From: Syngnathus acus
Lineage: Eukaryota > Chordata > Actinopteri > Syngnathiformes > Syngnathidae
Assembly: GCF_901709675.1 (NCBI RefSeq)
Contig: NC_051103.1
Coordinates: forward strand, 2,899,501 to 2,963,500
Direction: 5' to 3'
DNA length: 64,000 nucleotides
Positions 23,281 to 34,261 of the stretch are shown here, piece after piece. Each line of letters begins with the position of its first letter. The first letter of the stretch is position 1. The notes below the pieces were generated by a model that saw nothing but the letters and a program-made list of their open reading frames with translations, made no database searches and was not told the DNA's origin. The position numbers and the translations under genes were made by a program.

Positions 23281-25729
23281 TCACAGCTCGTCGTGCTGCT
23301 CCCGCTCGTTGTCCTCATCCACCTTCAATTTGAGCTCTTCGGCTGTGATTTGGCCGTCTTTGTTTCGGTCCTGATTGGCGAACATGTCGGCGATCACCTG
23401 ATCCGCCGCTATCCCGGGCTTTAGGCGACCTTTGCCCTCCGACACCTGCAGCTTGATGAATTCGGCAAACTGCGGAAACGCCGCGCAGGAGCTATGTGAG
23501 ACTGAGGCGTTTCCACTTCACAAATATAAACTAGTAAGGTGCATTCAGCATTGGGATGTCATTTTTAGTCTACAGGAAGTGGTGGTACGTCAAAATGGCT
23601 GCCCATCACCTCTTCCTGTGGTACAGCTGCGTCCTTGTTGACGTCCATGGCCTGGAACAAATCTTCAGGTGTGTCCTGCAGCCACACGAAAAGGTAACCG
23701 GGCGGCACGCCCTTCTGCACGCCTACCATCTCAATCTCAAACACCAGCACGGCACTGCCCGGCACGCCCGTAGCTGAAACGGACAGAAGGCTGGGTTGAT
23801 TTTTTTCTTTTCGATAGAAAAGGAAAACTATGCGGAGAAGTTATCAAACGGGTGCACTCGCCTCCTTTTTCTCCATGGCCCAAGTGAGGAGGGATGGTGA
23901 CCCGTCTCCTCTCGCCCTCGCACATGCCCTGCAAGGCCTTGTCCAGCCCGTCAATCACCTTGTCCGCACCCAGCACCGCGTCCTGCATTCTCTCGTAATC
24001 GTGCCTGTCCCCAATCCAAATCATTGTCGCTTGTGTTTGTTAAAAAATACACAAATAAAATTAAACGGACACTTTGTAACCCCGCAAAAGTGGCATCGAC
24101 TCACGAAGAGAAGAGGCGCGTGCCGTCCACTAGGGTGCAGTTATAGTGGTAGTGGACCAGGTCGTCCACCTCGCTAGTGTGGTTGCAGGCTTCAGGTCGG
24201 TGGAGGACCTGCACGTCCACCTTGTCGCTCGGGTTGTGGAAGTCAATGACGTGGATGTCGAAGACCAGCACGGCGGACGGCGGGATCACGTCGCCTGGGG
24301 AAACATGGAGCTTAGTTTTACAGTTGGAGATTTCCTTCAAATAATATTCTATATTGAATAAGAATTTTGGGGTGAAATATTGGTGACATACCTCCACTAG
24401 TCACAATTTTTAAGGCATCATAGGAGGCTTGCTATCATCTCTAAAACAAAAGACCCAATATTTGGTCGGAGGTACCTGCTCCCCCTTGCCCGTACGCCAT
24501 GTGTGGCGGGATGATGACCCTCCTTCGCTCGCCCATGCAGACCCCCTGCAAAGCCTGGTCCATACCGGCGATCACGTAGCCCATCCCGATGTACGTGTTG
24601 TATGTAGTGTTCCTCTGGTAGCTGTTGGAACAGAGGCATGTTTTTCACGTTAAATAATTATGTGCCTCAGCTCAAAGGCTGTGAACTGACCTGGTGTCAA
24701 AGGTGACGCCGTTGAGGAAGGTTCCGTTGTAGTGGTAGCGGATGTAATCGCCCGCCACGGTCTTGCGTTCGCACAACTCGGGCACCTGCTGCTCTTCCAC
24801 GGTGATGTTGTCTTTGGGGTTGTGGACGTCCACTAGCAGGACGTCAAACACCAGAGTAGCGTGGGGCGGAACCTCCACTCCTGATTCAATCGAATATGAA
24901 TTTAATCATATGTATCTTACTTACAAAAAATTGGATCAACACGATTGTCGAGACTTCTCATTCCCCTCTCATGCAATGGACGAGTCCATCATCTTGCTGC
25001 ACAAGTGCACATGAACATCATCATCTACCTGAGCCTTTTTCTCCGTAGCCTTTGAAAGGCGGGATGACGATATTGCGGATCTCGCCCACGCACATGCCCA
25101 GCAGGCCCTCATCCATGCCTTTGACCAGCCAGCCCTCGCCCACCAGGGAGTCGCGTGTCTGCTTCCGCACATAGCTGCGTGGGGCTCATACAAGCCAAAA
25201 AGTCAAACACAGAACAGACAACACCCCTGTGTGACAGAGTACAGACAGCACACAAGAGTGTCACTCGGACTGGAACGAGAAGCTCCTTCCCAACATTTTA
25301 AAGGGTGCACGGTGTCTCGCCCGCTCGGTGGCCGACTTCACCTGGAGTCGAAGGTGGAGCCATCCAGCAGGGTGCCGTTGTAGTGGTAACGCACAAAGTC
25401 GCTGCTCATTACTGAGCGCTTGCAGTCTTTGGGGGTGCTGATGGTTTTGGTGTGCACCAGATCAACTTTGTTCCACAAATCCAGCAGAAGGATCTCAAAG
25501 ACCAGCGTAGTGTCCGGAGGGATTACATCACCTGCAGTCAGGAAGTCACTGATTTAGATTTATGTTTTTCAAAATCGTTTTATGAACTTTTCTCGATCTA
25601 ATTTTGTGAGACTCACCAGTACATATATTTTTTAATACATTTATAAGTAATTATAAAAAAATAAAAAATAAATTATATGTATATATATTTATATATATGT
25701 ATATATATTTATATGTATATATATATATT

Positions 25730-25781
<52 letters not shown>

Positions 25782-26331
25782 CTTGTACTGTACACTAGTT
25801 GATAGTACCTGCTCCACTGCTACCGTAGGCCAAGTGCGGAGGGACGGTGATAATGCGCCGCTCGTTGACGCACATACCTAGTAGCCCTTTCTCTATGCCT
25901 GCGATCAGGCGACCCTCCCCGAGAAGGCCCACCTTGGCCGCCCCTCGCTGGTGGCTAAAAGGAGGAGGAGGAGGAGGAAGAAGGGGGGGGGGGGGGGGGG
26001 GGGGGGCGACATCATACGTGTCAAGTCCGAGCAGAAAAGTGCATCAACAACGCCATCTACCGCACAAAGTTGTAACTTGAAGAGCAACTCTTTTTAAGGA
26101 AAACTCAAATAGGAAAGAATAATGCGGATGCTCTTACCTGGAATCAAAAGTTTTTCCGTCGAGAAAAGTGGCGTTGTAGTGATACCGAACCTGATCTCCG
26201 TCTTGGGCTTGCCGCGTGCAAGTTGGGGGAATGAAGCGTCTGTCCACGACTACATCGCCAAGCGGATTGGGGTTGCACCCCACGAAACACACGAACAGGA
26301 CGAAGACGGGGACGATGCAAGTGGCAAACAT
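23281..26331 (-). CDS. fkbp10: FKBP10 (FKBP65), ER collagen prolyl isomerase
   Basis: An ER-lumen peptidyl-prolyl isomerase and collagen/elastin chaperone. Coding exons, 5' to 3': 26331-26138, 25954-25809, 25531-25342, 25174-25029, 24880-24691, 24621-24476, 24294-24105, 24004-23862, 23773-23610 and 23469-23281; 565 codons plus stop (human 582). It shows a signal peptide ([18 protein letters not shown]) and four FKBP domains at residues ~45-135, 158-247, 270-359 and 382-470. Each domain is encoded by a ~190-nt plus 143-146-nt exon pair, so the gene grew by exon-pair duplication. Each carries an N-glycosylation sequon in a YHYN(A/G/C)T motif. Two EF-hands follow ([26 protein letters not shown]) and the chain ends in the retrieval signal HDEL. 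The intron between exons 8 and 9 has a GC donor. It converges on nt5c3b. Confidence 0.97.
25621..25780. repeat. AT-rich low-complexity tract, fkbp10 intron 2
   Basis: (TA)n/(ATAT)n runs with TATATATTT interruptions; no other signal. Confidence 0.9.
25963..26006. repeat. (AGG)n followed by a G homopolymer of about 24, fkbp10 intron 1
   Basis: A purine-rich triplet repeat leads into about 24 consecutive G on the plus strand, i.e. a C-run in the fkbp10 transcript. A tract like this could form a quadruplex in DNA on the plus strand, and its assembled length may be unreliable. Confidence 0.9.
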
Positions 26332-26544
26332 TGTCCTGATAAATGAACCCTTTAAAATATTTGTAATTGTTAAAAATAAACGGGATGTTAATTTCAGATA
26401 GAGGCCTTGTTGCACAAATGTGTGAGCTCCAGACGTAGACACCCTCCAGCAGGCTTCGAACCCAGCAGCGATTCCAAGGAAGGAATGTCGGATTTTTTGG
26501 GAGAAGGGGGGAGGCGTCTGTAGTCAAGACAGCGACTCGTAGAA

Positions 26545-26576
26545 AAGAGCGCGCTTCCGGAAAACAACTTCCGGTC
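26545..26576. promoter_or_regulatory. Paired ETS-type sites in the fkbp10 promoter
   Basis: Two CTTCCGG motifs about 15 bp apart lie roughly 220 bp upstream of the fkbp10 start codon. ETS-family sites are common in TATA-less vertebrate promoters. Function is inferred. Confidence 0.35.
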
Positions 26577-26659
26577 ACACAATAAAGTGAATTTATATCC
26601 TAATTTAGGATGCGGGTGTCAGACCTTCAACAGAGCTTTGGTAGTTTGATCGTCATTAT

Positions 26660-26945
26660 CATCATCATATTTATTTAATTCTGCTTGTGATGATATTTCA
26701 AACTAAACAAATGTACCGTAAAATACTCATATATTTAAGATCTAAGAACCATATTGTAACTGAATTGAAAAGATATTTGCATTAAACTTTAATGATTAAA
26801 GAAAGAGCAATGAAAAAAAAGCAAATGGACATGTTCATTATGCGCTGGGTTACATACAAGTGAATGGGGGCACTGCCATCTTGTGGTAGCTTGGCGTCAT
26901 TACATGAACCGTTTCATTGTAGAGTCAAAAGCCCATGTTTAATAA
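26660..26945 (+). repeat. Interspersed repeat unit R1, copy A
   Basis: First of three long copies of an approximately 280-bp unit. The other long copies are at 27328-27600 (same orientation) and 34262-34545 (inverted). The most conserved stretch begins GTGAATGGGGGCACTGCCAT and continues through GTAGCTTGGCGTCATTACA. No ORF. It is followed by an AT-rich segment that also recurs, inverted, at 34081-34260. Confidence 0.8.
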
Positions 26946-27184
26946 TATAATAATTCAATTATATATAATATAAATTAAATATACATATACACATACATAT
27001 ATATATTATATAAATATATATTATATATACTATATTAATTAATTTGTTTATATATATAGTATTTATTATAATTATTCTTGTTTGTTATAATATTATTATT
27101 ATAAATTATTTTTATTATTTTTATTAAATATAATTATATTATAATTTTAGATAATTTAATTCATATATATATAATTCATATATG

Positions 27185-27310
27185 ATCAAACATGGGCTTT
27201 TGACTATCGTCAATAAAGCGGTTAATGTAATGACGCTAATCTACCACAAGACGGCAATGCCCCCATTCCCATGTTCGCTTCGTAAACTATAGTCAAAAGC
27301 CTGTATGTTT
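27185..27310 (-). repeat. R1 core, inverted partial copy
   Basis: Contains only the conserved GGGCACTGCCATC/GCTTGGCGTCATTA core, in reverse orientation. Copies at 26818-26945 and here therefore form an imperfect inverted repeat around an AT-rich centre (26946-27184). Confidence 0.7.
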
Positions 27311-27327
27311 AATATCGTACAACGTAC

Positions 27328-27600
27328 GTATTTATTTAATTCTGCTTATGTGATGATATTTTAAACTAAACAGATGTACAGTAAAGTACTCATATGTTTA
27401 AGTTCTAATAACCATATTGTAACCGAATTGAAATGACATTTACATTAAAGAAACAGCAATGATGAAAATAAAGGAAATGGACATGTTCATTTTACGCTGG
27501 GTACAAGTGAATGGGGGCACTGCCATCCTGCGGTAGCTTGGCGTCATTACACGAACAACTTCATAAAGTCAAAACCTGTATGTTTAATATTGTACGGCGT
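27328..27600 (+). repeat. Interspersed repeat unit R1, copy B
   Basis: Direct copy of the unit at 26660-26945, starting from the shared ATTTATTTAATTCTGCTTAT segment and running through the conserved core. It ends near GTACGGCGTACG, an imperfect palindrome that also borders the copies near 34530. Confidence 0.8.
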
Positions 27601-27983
27601 ACGTTAAGCTCCCCAAACATTTGCCTTTTCTCGTGGAATACGTCCACAAAACGACGTTGGCTTTCCGAAAGGAGTGGAGTTTTTCTTTTGCGAGTTTGCC
27701 CACACAGTGGCAGACTATATTTGCGTCACTTTTCTTTCACAGTGGCCCGCAAATCAATTGTAGCACACCAAGCACAAAAGCACGTTTGAAATGTTGAAAC
27801 AAGCATAAGACGTGTGGGGGCATCTCTTCTGTGAGAGAGGGAGTTATGTTTTGCTTTCCTTCTCTGACCGTTTGACTGAAAGAGCTTTGGTCACGCGAGC
27901 GAGCCATTTAGCCACAGATGCATGTATGTATTCAGCCATGTGGGAAACGGACAGAGAAGTTGACAGACAGAACGATTACGAAA

Positions 27984-28243
27984 ATGGAAAACATTGAGCC
28001 GAAAACGGATGGAATGAAAATAAAGCCTTTGATGGCTCGCCTGGTGATTTCGAGTGTGCTTATGTCGGTTGTGAGGAGTTGGATCAGCGGTCTGTTCAAC
28101 ATCCCAAAATGTTGCAAGTGTGCATCAAACTGCTCGCCATCAGCGGCCGAGAGAGAGAGAGAGAGAGCGAGAGAGAGCGGCAGCTGTCACTTGAGTGCAA
28201 TAATTGCAAAACGGTGGCGGCCTCCAAAGTTCTTATTTACATG
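27984..28243 (+). other. Unassigned short open frame
   Basis: Starting at the Met of MENIEPKTDGMKIK, the frame has a hydrophobic stretch (LMARLVISSVLMSVV) and a cysteine cluster (IPKCCKCASNC), then runs into (GAGA)n. I recognise no family, and see no clear promoter or splice context. It may be chance. Recorded because codons 1-50 look less random than surrounding DNA. Confidence 0.12.
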
Positions 28244-28261
28244 AACAAATAAAGCAAACAA

Positions 28262-28401
<140 letters not shown>

Positions 28402-28916
28402 GATCCCTCCCGGACGCATTCCTCAATGACTCCTGCGGCAACCATGAGAGTGGATATTTGCCATCCATCCATGCCTTTGCCAACAGCAGTCATGAAGATG
28501 ATGCAACATTGGCCTGCAGAAGGCTCGCAGGTGGTTGGAGGTGGTTCAGCTTTGCCTTTGTCCTCTGATGCAAAGTGGCGGCGGGGGCGGCAGTGCTGGC
28601 CCGATCGCCAAGTGACACTCGAGCCGTTTGAAGGCTTTGACTTCTGACGACGTTGTTGCTCAAGCCGGAGAGAAAAGGACGTTCCGTCCTTACGGTTGCC
28701 CTTCCAGACGTTTCCATTGCAAACGGCTTCAAAGTTGCTTGATTCCAATGACATCATACCTCGCCAAGAAACGAGAAAGGATTGTGTGCCAAAATCAAAG
28801 CAATCCACATATTTGTTTGTTTGTCTGTTTCTTTTGAATCCGCTTGAAAGAATGCGTGCTGATAGCGAGGTGATGTTACGCAACCGCTGGACGAAGGATA
28901 ACAGTCAACTCAAGCA

Positions 28917-29036
28917 TGATTTATTTTTCCAGATGGATGGGAAGTTCGGATGGGTACTTGATTGCGATCATCTTAGCGTGTTTTTTCCAGATCGATGGGA
29001 AGACGCGACGGGTACTTTACCGCGATCATTTGAGCG
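28917..29036 (+). repeat. Tandem duplication upstream of the Ig-domain gene
   Basis: Two imperfect copies of about 65 bp. Each has TTTTTCCAGAT, GATGGGAAG, GGGTACTT and GCGATCAT in the same order. They lie about 400-500 bp upstream of the start codon and could be duplicated promoter elements. Confidence 0.55.
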
Positions 29037-29204
29037 AGCGCGTTTTGCACCTTGGCCTGACTCGTTTGCCTGTTTGTCTCGAACTCTTGAACTATTTCAC
29101 TGATGACGGGAGTAACAAAGTTGCTCGGTCGCCTTGCAACGACTTGGCGGCAGGCGCTTTGAGATCAAACGAAGCGCGCGTGGGCTGTGCGTGTCAAAGC
29201 GCCG

Positions 29205-29212
29205 TGACGTCA
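29205..29212. promoter_or_regulatory. CRE palindrome upstream of the Ig-domain gene
   Basis: TGACGTCA within CGCCGTGACGTCACGCAG, 231 bp upstream of the start codon and just before a GC-rich 5' UTR-like stretch. It probably marks the proximal promoter. Confidence 0.45.
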
Positions 29213-29280
29213 CGCAGCTCGCGGGTAGCAGGAAGCGCTCGCGTCCGACACTCACTCCCATTCGCTTGTCGAGTCGGAGC

Positions 29281-29405
29281 AGCCCGCCAGCCAGCCAGCC
29301 CGCCAGCCAGCCAGCCAGCCAGCCCGCCAGCCAGCCCGCCCGCCAGCCCGCCAGCCAGCCAGCCAGCCCGCCCGCCAGCCAGCCCGCCCGCCAGCCAGCC
29401 CGCCG
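29281..29405. repeat. CCAG/CCCG-type minisatellite in the 5' leader of the Ig-domain gene
   Basis: Irregular tandem GCCAGCCAGCC and GCCCGCC units ending about 38 bases before the start codon. Probably transcribed as 5' UTR. The long open frames it makes on both strands are by-products of the repeat. Confidence 0.8.
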
Positions 29406-29442
29406 TCAAGCCATCGGCCACCAGCCAGCCAGCGACGTCAGC

Positions 29443-31860
29443 ATGAAGCTCGTGACAATCATCTTGCTCTTGTGCGTCCACACGGCAGGTAGGACAACAC
29501 CTTTTTACGCTTTGCAGTCCGATCGATGTCAGTTGAATGAAGTTGGTGACAATTGGCGAAGCGTCGAGCCGCCATTTTCAAGGAGCGTGCCACATGTTGA
29601 AGCCATTCAATTGATTGTCATCGCAAGTTGGTCCAAAGCGATGTTGATTTGAAAAAGGCCCACGTTGTTGCGACGCCTGCAATGTTTTGCGACTTCCTTT
29701 TGCCAATTGCATTTGGATGGATGGATTTGGATCTGTCATATTGTTTTGATACTTTTGGCCAGCTCTAATCTCCTCGTACAACGAAAAAAGGCATTCTGAG
29801 GGCAAAATGGCTCGGCACAAGAAAGCTCGATGCTCCAATCTATCTTGGGCCTTGAAGTAGCTTTGTGTCTGTACAATGGTTGCTGGGCGTCCTTTTAGTA
29901 CACAGTGCGAGTAAGAGCATGCGCATGCGCTGGCCACCTCTGCTTTTCCAGATCTAAATGAATGCAAAGGCGTGAAGAAGGAGGTGGTGTTCTGCGATTC
30001 TGCGGACAACCTCGAAATAAAGACCCCCAGTCCTGAATACGCGTGGCACTTCGGAACACCCGACGGAGAGCTCCCAAGTGAACTGACCCCAGACGAGTCA
30101 AAGAACTTGAAGGGCATCCTGGCCGCAAAGCACACTGGCGTGTACTTGGCCATCAAAACTGATAAATCACAGACGGACAAGTTCACCATCATTGTGGATG
30201 CCAGTAAGTCGCACGACTATCGTCCGAGATGGCTGCTTTTGGTGGAAAAACACCAGCGCTCGCTCGCTCGTGTGCAGCTCCAATTCAGCAAGATCGGCTG
30301 AGGAGACGTGATGGATGTTTGGAAAAGCCTCATTTGATTTTGCCCGCAAATTGAAAAGCGAGCGAGTCACTTGACGAGTCCATCTGCGCGTGGCGCCGCC
30401 CGTCCGCCGCCGTCTTTGTGATTTGACCGCCTGCGCTTGGACTTTGCTACCGCGCTGAATAACTCGATACAACTGTTTTGGGCTTTTTCAGAATCCTGCA
30501 ACGCAGGCAGTGAATGCATCGTCAAGCCTGGTGACTCCATCAAATTGGATTCCGCAGGCGCAATTGAGGCTGTCAGCTGGGAGTTTGAAGCACTCGGTAG
30601 TACCACTAGTGTTGAGATCACTGACAGTGATAAGCCCAAGTTTCATCTCGAATCCACCTTCAAGAAACAGTTGGGCCTCTTCAACGTGCAAAAAGCTGAA
30701 AGCGGGAAATACCGGACCAAGAAAACAAGTGGCAGCACCGCAGTTAACGAGTTTCCAGTCTCCGTCTATGGTAAGTTTGCCTCTCGCGCTCGCTCCTTTC
30801 ACTCACTTGTTGGAAGTCTCGAGGTAGCCGCTCAAACAATTCAGGGAGCACAACGGCAGGCATTGAAAAAGAGAGCTGCCTGCCGCTGCCGCCATTTGCT
30901 TCTCGGTTCTTAAGTGTCGCGCTGTTGAGACATCTGCTTGATCGATGCGCCGGTTAAAAAGGGCCGACTTTTGTTGAAGGGCCACCCTCTCTGACGTCTG
31001 AGTGCATTTCATCCGTTGGATGATGAGATCTCGAGGGGGCCCTTGGAAAATGCAAGCGGGACCCCAATTTGCACATGCCCGCCCTTGAAATAGACTCTCT
31101 ATCCCAACAGCTCCCGTCTCCGGTGTCACAGTCAAGGGAGGGGGCTGCGATGGGAAATTAGAGTGCCAGTTCACCGGTGATGCCAAAACCCCCGTCAAAT
31201 GGACCAAGGACGGAAATCTGCTGACTCCTGAAGGGAAAACGTTGACCGTCGGGACGGGGGCGCCTGCCTCCGGTAAGTACGCCTGCAAGGTCCTGGGCCA
31301 CCACAGCGCCGATCCGGTGACTAGCGCCACCTTTCCCTACACCTCCGCAGGTGAGTAAGGAAAGCACCATCCCAGAAAAATTGCAAAGCGCGACTTCGCC
31401 TGTTTTTGACAGTTTCCACGGTCAGCATCAAACGGAGCGCCAGTGTCCTCACGTGTGTCGCCGACGGTGCCGTCAAGCGCTTTGAGTGGCTGACGTTCGG
31501 AAACGTGGCTGTCTCAGAAAGCGACGGCGCAGTGGGCAGTGACCCGTCCCAGTTCACTTTGGACGCCAAGGCCAAAGGCCAGTTCATTTGCAAGGTCACC
31601 GCCTGCGATGACAAGAACATCAACTCCCCGTCCTTCGCCGTCAGCGGAGTCAAGGACGCCTCCGGTAGCACCGGCACGGACCAGGACAACAGTCCGAGTG
31701 AGTACTTGCATGTCAGTGGATCAAGCCCCGCCCCGCCCAGCCGCCAATGTTTGCCATCTTTGCTCCAGGACCAACCGCAGCCACCCAGGGCGCGTCCTGC
31801 TCTGTCGCTCTGCTGGTGATAAGCGTCCTCATTGAGCTCTACGTGGTGATGATGATGTAG
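29443..31860 (+). CDS. Secreted/GPI-type protein with four Ig-like domains, family not recognised
   Basis: Exons: 29443-29488, 29952-30203, 30492-30770, 31111-31350, 31413-31697 and 31769-31860; 397 codons plus stop. Every intron is phase 1, the classic pattern for shuffled Ig exons. Exon 1 is a signal peptide (MKLVTIILLLCVHTAG). Exons 2-5 each encode one domain of about 80-95 residues. Domains 3 (LECQF...VKWTKDG...GKYACKV) and 4 (VLTCVAD...FEWLTFG...GQFICKV) keep the Cys-Trp-(Y/F)xC core. Domains 1 (YAWHFG...TGVYLAI) and 2 (VSWEFE...SGKYRTK) keep the Trp and Tyr but lack the second core Cys. Exon 6 encodes a short linker and a hydrophobic tail with no cytoplasmic end (SCSVALLVISVLIELYVVMM), suggesting a GPI signal or a very short membrane anchor. 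A cell-surface or immune role is inference only. I cannot name an orthologue. Confidence 0.8.
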
Positions 31861-32035
31861 ACCGAGGCCGGCCGGCCGGCGGGTGAGTCGCCATTTTCCT
31901 TCCGTCCACCGTGGCTGCGCTGCGCTGCGCTGCGCTGCGCTGCGCTGCCTTGCCCAACCGGCGGCTGTGTCTGCTTTTCCTCAGACGAGAGATCCTGGAG
32001 GCGAGCGGCCATTTTTCTTTTTTCATTCATTCAGC

Positions 32036-32041
32036 AATAAA
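32036..32041 (+). terminator. Candidate poly(A) signal of the Ig-domain gene (proximal)
   Basis: AATAAA 176 bases after the stop codon. A second AATAAA at 32775-32780, followed by a TGG-rich stretch, could be a distal site giving a ~0.93-kb 3' UTR. Confidence 0.4.
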
Positions 32042-32324
32042 AAAAATTCATTCATCAGCAATAAGAAGAGCGAAAAAAAAGCACAAAACACAGAAAGCAG
32101 CGGCTCGGGAGAAGCGGGAAGGCGGCGGCGTTGACGGCGGCACGAGACCCTGGCGCAATGGAAAACCTGGTCCATCTGGCGTCCATCTGGCGTCCATCTG
32201 GCGCGAGTGAGGGCACGCCTGAGCGGTTGGCCTTGGACTTGTTTGTGGTAGGGGAAGGGCCGAGAGTGAAGCGGGAAAGCTTTTTTTTTCTTATTCAATT
32301 TGCTTCTACTTCTTCCATTTATCA

Positions 32325-32660
32325 GGATTTACAATGGATGATGTCACTCACCGACCGTTAGCATTGGGGAGGGAGGTTGGCAAATGCTCCGGAAGGTGGT
32401 CAACGCGATTGGGTGAATGAATTGCGCGGTGCAACTTTTGGTTGGTCTTCAATTTACTCCATTTATTTGCATGCTTACTACTGGAGTTATTATCAATTTA
32501 TGATATTTATGATGTGGTTTACAATGGATGATGTCACTCAACTTTAGCATTGGGGAGGGAGGGAGGTTGTCAAACGTTTTGTTTGGACGCGCTGGCAGGT
32601 GGTCAACGTGATTGGGTGGGTGAATTGGATGGTGCAACTTTTGCATTTGCTTTCAACGAA
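32325..32660 (+). repeat. Tandem duplication of about 185 bp
   Basis: Two diverged copies share TTTACAATGGATGATGTCAC, AGCATTGGGGAGGGAGG, GGTGGTCAACG and GGTGCAACTTTTG in the same order. They lie in the possible 3' UTR or downstream of the Ig-domain gene. No coding potential was recognised. Confidence 0.7.
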
Positions 32661-32996
32661 CGCAGCATTGCGAGGGATGGCGTCGCATTTGACGGCGGTG
32701 CAATTGTGCGAAGGCATTGCGTGAGTTTTGATGGTGCAACTTTGCCTTGGTGTCATGTGTCCACTGGAAACCACAATAAAGTCTTCATTCAACTTGGTGG
32801 TGGTGGTGCTGTTTGATGTCAATGGCGCCGTCAACGGGGCGATGCATTGCGGGCCGCCGTTTCAACAGATGGAGGAGACGAGCAGAGATTGAATGGCCCG
32901 CCGCCTCCGCAGCGATTCATGGAAGAAACTTCCTGAGAAGATCGAATGGCCCGCCGCCGCCATGGAAGAAACTCTCGTGCAAGCGCTTTGCAATCA

Positions 32997-33210
32997 GACA
33001 GGTGGCATTTTTCTATCCAACTTTCTTGCGTGAGACTTTTTTTTGGTGTCTTTTTTGCCCAGAGACAGGTGGGAGTTTGGTTTCAAACGTTCTTGCATGC
33101 GCTTTTCAATCAAATTGAAGACTTTTGTCTTTTTTGCCAAACGACAGGTGGCATTTTTGGATCCAACTTTCTTGCATGCGCTCTTCAATCAAACGGAAGG
33201 GACTTTTTCT
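32997..33210 (+). repeat. Three-copy tandem repeat of about 70-80 bp
   Basis: Repeated ACAGGTGG...CAACTTTCTTGC(A/G)TG...CTTTTCAATCAAA blocks start near 32999, 33065 and 33146. Each has a splice-acceptor-like ACAG, which would mislead exon prediction. Confidence 0.65.
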
Positions 33211-33594
33211 CCTTTGCAGTCTGCTCCACATATCGTACTGTACGTTTCAGCCACTCACTCACACGTGATGGCAAAATTCAAGTCGCTGCTTTGCGTCCCC
33301 TCGCCACCACCGCTAGAGGGCGGCGGAGCACATTGACGCTGGCTCAGCGCTTCAATTCACCAACCCATTTAGGAGTTCGAACGAGTTAGAAAGAAAATAC
33401 TAATTTAAGAAAAATACAAATATTTTTTTCGGTGATTGCAGGTCCACCAAATTGCCCCCCACTCCCCCAACTGTTGCCCTAGGCCAGTGTTTCCCAACCT
33501 TTCTTCATTCACGGCACACCTTTTCGTTGGAAAAAATCTCTCTGTTAAGCTCCTATATTATAATCAGTTATATGATATAACTGATTATAACAAT

Positions 33595-34077
33595 TTACCG
33601 GTCGATTTACGCTCCTACCCTCACCTATGGTCACGAGCTATGGGTCGTGACCGAAAGAACGAGATCCCGGATACAAGCGGCCGAAATGAGTTTTCTCCGC
33701 AGGATGTCCGGGCTCTCCCTTAGAGATAGGGTGAGAAGTTCGGTCATCCGGGAGAGACTCGGAGTAGAGTCGCTGCTCCTCCACGTTGAGAGGAGCCAGA
33801 TGAGGTGGCTCGGGCATCTCATCAGGAAGCCTCCTGGACGCCTCCCTGGGGAGGTGTTCCGGGCATGTCCCACCGGTAGGAGACCCCGGGGACGACCCAG
33901 GACGCGCTGGAGAGACTATGTCTCTCAGCTGGCCTGGGAACGCCTTGGGATCCCCCGGGATGAGCTAGATGAAGTGGCTGGGGAGAGGGAAGTCTGGGAG
34001 TCCCTCCTGAAGCTGCTGCCCCCGCGACCCGACCCCGGATAAGCGGAAGAAGATGGATGGATGGATGGATGGATGGA
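33595..34077 (+). mobile_element. 5'-truncated Rex3-type (RTE clade) retrotransposon tail
   Basis: One open frame from about 33600 to 34041 encodes the C-terminal end of the polyprotein (RMRWLGHLIRK-like block, GRRPRGRPRTRWRDYV, LLKLLPPRPDPG, then stop). A very short 3' end of tandem GATG repeats follows. Short GATG tails are characteristic of Rex3. The insertion is flanked by a 13-bp direct repeat, TGATTATAACAAT, at 33582-33594 and 34078-34090, i.e. an intact target-site duplication. It is a dead-on-arrival copy missing the endonuclease and most of the reverse transcriptase. Confidence 0.85.
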
Positions 34078-34080
34078 TGA

Positions 34081-34261
34081 TTATAACAATAACAATAATA
34101 ATTAGAAAAAAAACGATATATAAATGATATATTTGCATACATATATATGTATAAACAAATTAATTAATATATCATATATAATATATAGTATATACATATA
34201 TAATTATATATGTGTATATGTATATTTAATTAATATTATATATATAATTTAATTAATATAT
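34081..34261. repeat. AT-rich block, inverted relative to 26940-27180
   Basis: TATATA/ATTAAT-rich. Its reverse complement resembles the AT-rich segment between the R1 copies on the left, so it belongs to the same repeat structure. Confidence 0.55.

Noticed and set aside
29194-29481. Minus-strand Gly-Trp-Leu-Ala-Gly repeat protein and plus-strand Pro-Ala-Ser-Gln repeat proteins
   Set aside because: Shadow frames of the CCAG/CCCG minisatellite in the leader of the Ig-domain gene.
30803-31330. 175-codon minus-strand frame over the Ig gene
   Set aside because: Antisense to exon 4 and its intron; no recognisable domain.
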